Part shown: positions 56,925 through 64,000 of the stretch, piece by piece
Layout of the letters: every line of letters begins with the position of its first letter
How positions within the stretch are numbered: position 1 is the first letter of the stretch
The notes under the pieces: model-generated
The model's database searches: none
What the model was told of the DNA's origin: nothing
Seen by the model: only the letters and a program-made list of their open reading frames with translations
Assembly (NCBI RefSeq): GCF_963676685.1
Contig: NC_092345.1
Location: 51,395,527 to 51,459,526, forward strand
Source of the DNA: Mytilus edulis
Lineage: Eukaryota > Mollusca > Bivalvia > Mytilida > Mytilidae
Reading direction: 5' to 3'
DNA: 64,000 nt
Position numbers and translations under genes: made by a program

Positions 56925-57170
56925 TGGGGTTTATTTATTCGGAGGCATACCCTGAACACATAATGTGTACAGCCTGGCCCAAGACAGGAGCCTGTACTAA
57001 GGTGGTTCATGTCTGTCATATTTGTTTTTCGCAAACTAATTTGTCATAAATTAGGCAGATCATTTTCTCAGTTGAAATAGATTCATATTTTTCATTAAGG
57101 AGCCATTTATAGCCAACAATACGGTATGGTTCTTCTCATTGTTGAAGGATTTATCATTTTTTTTAGGATT
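56925..57170 (-). repeat. Dispersed repeat family R1, inverted
   Basis: CCAAGACAGGAGCCTGTA, GTTTTTCGCAAAC, GGAGCCATTTATAGCC and TCATTGTTGAAGG are complements of R1 blocks in order. Diverged. Confidence 0.55.
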
Positions 57171-57743
57171 TGTCTGCACTTAATTTAGTAAAAGGTGTGT
57201 AGTTAGCTTGAAGATGAACCCTAAGGATCATAGCACGTACTACAGGTGTACTTATTCCATATCATAATACGTCACATCCAGTTGCATACGAAAAAGGGTC
57301 GAAAACATTAGTCCCTTGAATTTGACAGTTGTAGGATATTTATCCTACATTTCATTGCAGTAAAAAGTCGTATATCTTGGGTGTTTCAACACACCACCTA
57401 TTTTTTATTTGGTGTTTCTATAGAATATTTTGGAAACTTGAGGTTACATAGTTACTAAAGCTTGTACACAGAAAGAAAAAGGATAAAAATTTGATTGGTT
57501 ATCTTCTAGTGATGGTATTTTTTTTAAAAAGGCAATGAAACATTAAGGGAATTTGTTTTCTATGGTAATGCACAGAATAAAACGTTACTCATGCCAAAAA
57601 CATATTTCTTTATTTGAAACAAAGAACAATTCCTGTCATTTTTTAAATATACAGTTAAAAACTATTTTGGGAAATAAATGGTGGTAATTCACTCACACAA
57701 CAAAATCGTTAAGATTTTTTTTTTAATTTAAGACTGCACTTAT

Positions 57744-57980
57744 CTTTAATGCGTTAATGTTAATTTCAAATTGTTATCTTTATTTTGAAAGTGGTAAATA
57801 AACATTATTTCAAATAAGCTTTTACATATCTACATAAAATGCTACACTCTTTCAACAATCATATGTCCACCATATTGAAATCCCATCTGATAAGAGAACA
57901 AGTTTTAAATGCAAGTATTGAAAAATGAATAAGGGTTAACATTATTTTCACAATGGTATTATAAAGATATTCAATGAAAT
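57744..57980 (-). pseudogene. Orphan receptor 5' exon block with mutated donor
   Basis: Aligns along its length with the blocks at 34.7, 42.0 and 54.8 kb (TTCAACAATCATATGTCCAC, GTTTTAAATG(C/G)AAGTATTG). At the exon end it reads CATTAAAG|ATAAGTG, where the working copies have |GTAAGTC, so the invariant donor G is lost. No receptor coding exon follows before receptor B's own 5' block. It is a relic of a fourth unit. Confidence 0.65.
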
Positions 57981-59039
57981 TTCATTACTTGACATAACAA
58001 ACCTATATGCATGTTTATCTTCCTATTGTATTATTCCATTACGGAGGATATTGTTTTTAAATTGAATAGAGTCGAATTTATTCTAAAATTAACCGAATCT
58101 GCTTTTTAAATTTTAACATAATAATATTATTTCATTTTTAAATGTATGGTGATTGTCATGACAGGAAACTTTAAACGGAATAATTACTTGTAATCAAATG
58201 CACTCATTATTTCTGTGCCATTTCTCTCGAGTTCTTCTCAAATGTCGAATTATTAACCTTTTAGTCAAAGTAAGGGCTGAAAAAAAAATGATGACTTCTG
58301 ATTTCTGAAATGGTTCCTTTGGAGAGGTGTTACAAATCGTTTATATGAAATGGTTGACGTTTAATTTAGAGTATTGCATTGTAGTGTTGTTGCGAAGAAT
58401 TGGTTTAGTGTTATGTCCAACCTTTGCTGGAAGGAGAATTCTATATTGTCTGTTCTGTGCATGCAATCGTTTGTCCGTCTCATATTTTTTTTTAGCAATA
58501 AGATGTATTCACCAAATAAGGGTTTGTCTTGGATTAAGTTGTTTAATGAACAATAATATTTCATACTATGAGGGTTGCACGATATGTAAGCTTATATAAC
58601 ATGTTTACCTGTCATTCCAATTTAAGGAAAAAAAACGACGTTGTACAATCCCTAATCGAACACACCTTCTACCATTAAAAAAATGTGCATTCATTCTAGC
58701 AGTAATTTTGCTCGCATATTAGTTTTTACTCGTCTTATTATACTAGTTCCGCGAAAGTGACATAGTCTAGTGGATTATATGCACAGATGAGACGGATACG
58801 TATATAAATAAGATTCATGTTCAAAACGAACTCCATAGTATGTGCATGCGATAAACTCGGACCTATACGAAGACACCTTTATTTGTTAATTTGTAATCAA
58901 CTTTGTCGCAATGACACATAAAACAATTTATACATTACGTTTCACCCATTATCTGATTTTTTAATTATGGGTTCTCTATTTTTTATTATTTATAGAAGTG
59001 CAGAATAATGTAGTTCTCAGAATATATCTGTCTCACTAA
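57981..59039. other. No gene seen; flank of the orphan unit
   Basis: 58035-58290 aligns with the flank of the receptor B block. Beyond that no coding exon, repeat or RNA gene could be supported. Confidence 0.45.
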
Positions 59040-59445
59040 AAAGGAAATAAAAACGTGCGAAAAATACTAAATGGACAGTCAAAGTCATCAATCGAAAATA
59101 AACTGACAACGCCATGACTGAAAAAAAAGACAAACAAACAAATAGAAGTACACAAGATACAACATAGAAAACTAAAGATTAAGCATCACGAACCCCACTA
59201 AAACAGGGGTGATCTCAGGTGATCCGAAAGGGTAAGAAGATCCTGTTCCACACCAGGCACCCGTCGTGTAGATCATGTTATTACAAATCCGGTAGATAGT
59301 CTCATTCGGTTGGTCGTGTAAAGGAAAGGGGATTGTAGTTACGACACAACGGTCCATCAACTCGTGATGTCGTCCGTAAATCTTACAAAAAGATGATTTC
59401 AATTTCACTATTTGGAACTCTTGGTTTAAAAGCTTCTTTGTATTA
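59040..59445 (-). mobile_element. Penelope-like retroelement, short 3' copy
   Basis: 3' tail (GACAACGCCATGACTG, GGGGTGATCTCAGGTGATCC, GGCACCCGTCGTG) plus the very end of the ORF (KSSFCKIYGRHHELMDR). It lies about 130 bp beyond the stop of the Gla-like gene, in the same orientation. Confidence 0.7.
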
Positions 59446-59560
59446 AAATGTTATATTTTCATACATGTGACAGAGTTCTTTAAAAAAAAAAATCTGTAAT
59501 CTATATGTTAATCAAATAATAAAATGAAAAGATTATAAATTTATATACATGAAATTATTT

Positions 59561-59566
59561 TTTATT
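59561..59566 (-). terminator. Candidate polyadenylation signal of the Gla-like gene
   Basis: AATAAA on the minus strand, five bases after the TGA stop at 59572-59574. This would give a very short 3' UTR. Confidence 0.45.
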
Positions 59567-59571
59567 CAAAA

Positions 59572-62500
59572 TCATCTGCTTCCTGTCAGCCTTTTTGTTT
59601 TTAACATATTCCTGAAGTCATCGTTTGCTTTTCTTTCAACACTCTTTACGATCCTTCCTTTTGTATCTTTACCACGTTTTCTGCGATTGGCGTAATCTGT
59701 ACGATGAAAGGACTGAATTATTTTTTATTCCTGATCATTCTTATGCTAAAATATCATTATGTTCATAAACGAGATTGGTACAATGTTACAAATGTTGTAA
59801 CCCCCCTCCCCGCAGCAAATTAAGAAAGGACGTATCAATGTATGACACAATATCGTTACACGCACTTACAAAATGTAAGCACTTTCGACCTCCTTCATCT
59901 TTGAGTATTCTTGTCATCTTCTAGAATTTAGAATATATTATAATTGAACGTCATACTATTGAAGCTTGCTACTGTGACATCTTCGGATAGTTTCAACACA
60001 TTATGTATATGCATACACCAGTTAATTTGATGTTCTAATGCTTGTGGGTTCATGATAGAGAGTTACTGGTTTCCGTCAGGGTTCAATAAAAATAAAATTC
60101 ATCTCTTCAACTTAATTACGAGTTTATATAGTATTCATGGTTTGGTTGTCTTTAACATTTGAATTCCTTTTTTTAGTTTTGTATGTTTAAGTCGACTTCT
60201 GTGTCTCTGTGAGATTTTTAACTATGTACTAAATTAAATGCACTGTGAAGTAAGTGCATAATAGCTAATCAATCTGCAATTTTATATTGTAACACTGTTG
60301 TTTAAACCCATGTTATTTGAAACTTTTTGTTTATATATAAAGATAAAACGTACCTGAAAGATCCCTAGACGAAAATTGTCTTGGTGGTTCTAAAAATTGA
60401 AATATGATAATTTATAAAGACTTACAGTATTCTAAGTAAGATTAAATATTGGCATTGACATGGACTGGCTTCACAATCTGCAAAACAATCGTGTTTTCTA
60501 TGCTTCTATATCAGGCACGGCTGCTTTTTTTACGTGACGCCACAATACCGAAATCAGAGTAAACCATGACTTCAGCATGCTATCTTTTCATTATTATACA
60601 TACTTCTTTTAAAGTTATCATATATAAAAAGGAAGGGGATAAGATATGATGCCAATGAGACAACGCTCCAGAAAAGACCAAATGCCTCAGAAATCCACAG
60701 CTAACGATCAACACTATGACCTCAACAATGAACAAAGCCAATATAGCATAGTCAACTATAACAGGCCCCGAAATTACAAATGAGATACAATTTAAACGAG
60801 AAAACTAGAGGTCTTGTTATTGTACAAAAAATGAACGGAAAACAAATATGTAGCACAGGAACAAACAACACCACTGAATTACAGGCTCTTCACTTTAGGC
60901 ACATACATACATAACGTGGCAGGTTTTAAACATGTCAGCGGGAGCCTAATCCTCCCCAACCTGGGACAGTGGTGTAACAGTACAACTTTAGAACAAAGTA
61001 TAACAATCAGTCAAAAAAAGCTTATAATGGTTTACTTTTAAAAATTGAGACTAGGACTCATACCACATCTTCTTATATCTATAAACTCATCAGAAAGATA
61101 CAAATAGAAATACATCTACCAACATCACAAACAGTGAACGCAGCAGCATTTCTAGGAAAAGTTAAGCGCAGTACTTAAAAGTAAATATAGCTAGTGTTAT
61201 GAGTTTTAAAAAGTGTAATTATAATAAATATGTTTATACGTGCACTTGGACTCACTCAATTTCATAGCTGATTTTATTCCTACTTTTTCCACTCATGTTC
61301 TCATGTTACTTAGACTGGCTATATTAAATCCTATTGTAATTTGAACATTTCAGATGTTTACTTTGGGCATATGATAAATAAACAGCCGAACGACAACGAT
61401 GAGCAAATGAGAGAATCATTTTTAACTAGATTGCTACTATTAAATCTTAACAGTTGCACTCATAGTTATCTTCACTCAAACTTGTTATTTTGCAAGCCAT
61501 CGTTAATTTGATGTTGAAACAACACTATCCAACGATATAAGTAAACACTCTTTTGTTTTGTTATGTTTACACCTGAACAAAACTTACCAATCACCTCACG
61601 AACTTCCTCATAAGAACAACCCTCTCTACATTCCTCCCATAAGCCGAGCGTATTGGTTCTCTTTAGGAAAACATTTGCATGTTTCTTTTCAATTGTTATC
61701 GAACGAAGTTTTTCTTCCAGCTGATTGTCGTGTTCTGAAAACATGTATAAATATACGTGAAAATAATATGTAAATTTTATAACTATTTTTTATTTGTTTG
61801 GAAAATTCTTTAAAATCAAAATCTAAAAAATACTTCATTATTTATGTGCACTTACATGAATGCAAATTTAAAATTAATGTCCCTGTAGCAAAAAATGTAT
61901 ACGTTAACATGTTTATGTCCGTCCAATATTTAAAATAGTTTGATATCATTTGCTTATTGGTTTAATTGCAAATCATTAATAAAATGCAGGATAAGACTTA
62001 TGTTGAGGTTCTGCTTTACGGAATGACAGAGATAAGATATGCACTACCATTGCTAAAAGGAAGCCAATTTGAAAGTGTCGGAGTCGGAAATTATATCTTC
62101 CAATATGTCACCTACGCATTTCCAGAAAAGTTATTGCAATGGTGTTTTCCCCACATACATGGACATTTTTCCATCTTCGGTCAAACATTGAAATAAAATC
62201 CTTATTTTAACAGGACATCAATATTTAAAACAGAACAAAAAGAAGACCTTTTTCATTTTGCGTTTTCAACTATATGTTGGACTCGTCACTAAAATAACCA
62301 ATAGGAATAGATTGTAGTGTTCATTAGCATAAACAAGACGAAGAAGGGACGAAACATCAGAGGGACAGTCAAACTCATAAATCGAAAACAAACTGACAAC
62401 GCCATGACTAAAAATGAAAAAGACAAACAGACAAACAATAGTAAACAGGACACAACATAGAAAACTAAAGAATAAACAACACGAACCCCACCAAAAACAA

Positions 62501-63895
62501 GGGGTGATCACAGGTGCTCCAGAATGGTTAGCAGATCCTGCTCCACATGTGGCACCCATTGTGTTGCTTATGTGATAACAAATCCGGTAAATAGTCTAAT
62601 TCGGTAGGTCATATTGATGAAAAGGAAGAGGATTGTAGTTACGACGTAAGCAACATATTCGATATCATTTGTGAAACGGTTAGTCCATGACGGTCAACCA
62701 ACTTTTGATGGCGTCTGTAAAATTTATGAAGGAACGATTTCAACTTCACTAATTGGAACTCTTGGATTAATAGCTTCCTTGTGAGCAGCAACCTTCTATC
62801 AAGAAAGTCATGATAGGAAATGCAAGCACGGGAATACAAGTATGTTCGTTGTCGAATAAATTCAAAGTTCTGAATCTTTTATATAATTGTTGCTGTTTTC
62901 CCTAAGATTCGTCTCTTGAGAAATTCGTGTTGTATTTTGAACTTTTGTCGTTCCTACTTAATTTTATTTTTTGAAAAACTTTCTTCTTGTATGATCAGGG
63001 CCAAACCTTGGCTATGTATACATCTACAATATTTAGTGAAAAAAAGGTTTTCACAAAATAGCGAGGCATGCTTTGCTTGAATGAGGGGAGACTTTATTTC
63101 TGTCGAATTATATAATTAATAGATATAAGACGAAGATGTATTATCTATATCATGCGTTATTGGAAGAAAATATCTACCTAGCTGCTGCTCTTTTTTTATT
63201 TATAGTGTCTTCGGTTATTTAAGCCTAGCAGCAGCAATACAATTCAGATATATGGTATTATTTCGGCCCTACACAGGCAAAAGAGGGGAGAACATCTCCC
63301 TCTGAAAAACATAACGTACATGTTCACACTATACGGACTTCATATACAGGAGCATTTACATGTGACGTCACTTTTGTGCCGTTGATACATTCGTGTGACA
63401 CACTGTTCGTAATTAAAAAAAATCTAATGTATATTAATATTTACACCTTTCAAACAATATGTGATTCCTCAACTCGTCGTTTTTATCAAACTGACAAAAA
63501 TTATCTAATAAAGATGCAATTAATATGTATACAGGCAATCAAAATAAATTTTCGATAAATAAAAAAAAAGATAAAATGGAAGAAGTTTAAGAAACTGGAT
63601 AATCTTCGACGAAAATAACCAGTAGCAGTACATTTTAAAACCAACAATTACTACAGTTTCTTATAATTTTTAACGGAAGTATAGATAAATTCATATAGTG
63701 CAACGAATGTAAAGTCTCCAAAGTGTGATTCTGTCACAGTTTGTTATTAAGTTTTCTTGCTTTTGTATTTTTTCTAAAAAAAAAATTTTGGTAAGTCTTA
63801 CCGTCTTCTTTCTCTAATATCTTCATGTGTATGTCCTTCTTTGGGAGACAAAGTACAATTGTAACCAAAGCCCCACAAAGTATGGCAGTTTTCAT
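59572..63895 (-). CDS. Small secreted Gla-domain-like protein, four exons
   Basis: Exons 63802-63895, 61588-61734, 60354-60389 and 59572-59696 join with phase-1 junctions throughout and GT..AG introns of 2067, 1198 and 657 bp, coding for 133 residues. Exon 1 is a signal peptide (MKTAILCGALVTIVLCLP) plus a short acidic/basic lead. Exon 2 (residues 32-80) carries a Gla-type core: ANVFL at 51-55, then LWEECREGC with Cys67 and Cys71, and SYEEVREVI at 72-80. This closely follows the ANxFLxx...C-x4-C-SYEEAREV pattern of vitamin-K-dependent proteins, with one residue fewer between the cysteines. Exon 3 adds 12 residues. Exon 4 is basic, with RRKR at 97-100 (furin consensus) and a Lys/Arg-rich tail. 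In the family, gamma-carboxylated glutamates bind calcium on membranes or mineral. No protease or other domain follows. Function is unknown; shell, byssus or haemolymph roles are guesses. Confidence 0.82.
60627..61085 (+). repeat. Dispersed repeat family R1 in intron 2 of the Gla-like gene
   Basis: From AGGAAGGGGATAAGATATGA through CAATGAACAAAGCC and GGCAGGTTTTAAACATGTCA. It ends with a short inverted piece of the R1 head (CATACCACATCTTCTTATAT) near 61052-61075, so the copy folds back on itself. Confidence 0.65.
61086..61587. other. Intron 2 of the Gla-like gene, remainder
   Basis: AT-rich, no further feature. Confidence 0.5.
61735..62334. other. Intron 1 of the Gla-like gene, first part
   Basis: A 76-codon plus-strand frame at 61966-62196 has no family resemblance or splice support and is not annotated. 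Confidence 0.45.
62335..62840 (-). mobile_element. Penelope-like retroelement, 5'-truncated, in intron 1
   Basis: The minus strand begins in YSRACISYHDFLDRRLLLTR, passes FYRRHQKLVDRHGL, then the complete shared 3' tail (GGTGATCACAGGTGCTCCAG, CACATGTGGCACCCAT, GACAACGCCATGAC). Same orientation as the host gene. Confidence 0.75.
62841..63801. other. Intron 1 of the Gla-like gene, second part
   Basis: AT-rich, no supported feature. Confidence 0.45.
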
Positions 63896-64000
63896 TATTA
63901 CTCAGAATCTTAAAAAAAAGAAAATATTGATCACGATTAGTATGAATAATATATTAAGAATGTAGTTTATTCATTTTTTATTTAAATTATCGTTTCATAT
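63896..64000 (-). other. 5' UTR / upstream edge of the Gla-like gene
   Basis: TTTTCTTTTTTTTAAG just upstream of the start codon, about 63910-63925, could be an acceptor for a further 5' UTR exon outside the window. The promoter is not visible. Confidence 0.3.

Noticed and set aside
61966-62196. 76-codon plus-strand frame inside intron 1 of the Gla-like gene
   Set aside because: No family resemblance, no splice-site pairing, antisense to a better supported gene.
1-64000. tRNA or rRNA genes
   Set aside because: No convincing A- and B-box pairs, cloverleaf or rRNA-like conserved core noticed by eye. A tRNAscan run would be decisive.

Overview
This window is animal nuclear DNA, most likely from a marine bivalve close to Mytilus. 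It is AT-rich and intron-bearing, and it is full of short dispersed repeats of a kind I associate with mytilid genomes (an inference from memory, not a search). Host coding content is low. I can support one multi-exon gene near the left end, two complete single-coding-exon Cys-loop receptor genes plus relics of two more copies in the middle and right, and one four-exon gene at the right end, all on the minus strand. Most of the rest is transposon or transposon debris.

Layout. 0.3-2.4 kb: a decayed stretch with one recognisable fragment of a repeated metazoan protein family. 3.06-3.26 kb: a degenerate tandem repeat. 3.57-5.13 kb (-): the last four exons of a PPxY-bearing protein of unknown family. 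5.2-7.8 kb: LINE remnant, dispersed repeats and a foldback element. 8.8-18.1 kb (+): two related non-LTR retrotransposons head to tail. The first has an uninterrupted 1142-residue endonuclease/reverse transcriptase ORF; the second is frameshifted. Both end in a short hairpin, and the second carries a TGAA tail. 18.1-29 kb: repeat-rich DNA with a decayed retroelement ORF, a ~140-bp tandem repeat, a ~22-bp minisatellite split by insertions, and a long-range inverted repeat.

29.3-58.3 kb is a tandemly duplicated Cys-loop ligand-gated channel locus. Receptor A (38936-40144) and receptor B (51045-52253) are intact 402-residue proteins with signal peptide, 15-residue Cys-loop and four membrane segments. 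A truncated third copy lies at 29.3-29.7 kb. Upstream of each copy a ~230-bp block recurs (34.7, 42.0, 54.8 kb, and an orphan at 57.7 kb). It ends in a splice donor in the receptor sense, and each receptor exon starts at a matching acceptor, so the block is probably the shared promoter and 5' UTR exon. The donor is mutated in the orphan. Truncated Penelope-like retroelements and several repeat families are inserted throughout. Comparing the paralogous copies exposes insertion boundaries.

59.6-63.9 kb (-): four exons join in phase into a 133-residue secreted protein with a Gla-type core (C-x3-C followed by SYEEVREV), a furin-like RRKR site and a basic C-terminal tail. I regard this small Gla-like protein, the receptor array with its duplicated 5' exon, and the paired LINEs with a shared 3' hairpin as the most interesting content.
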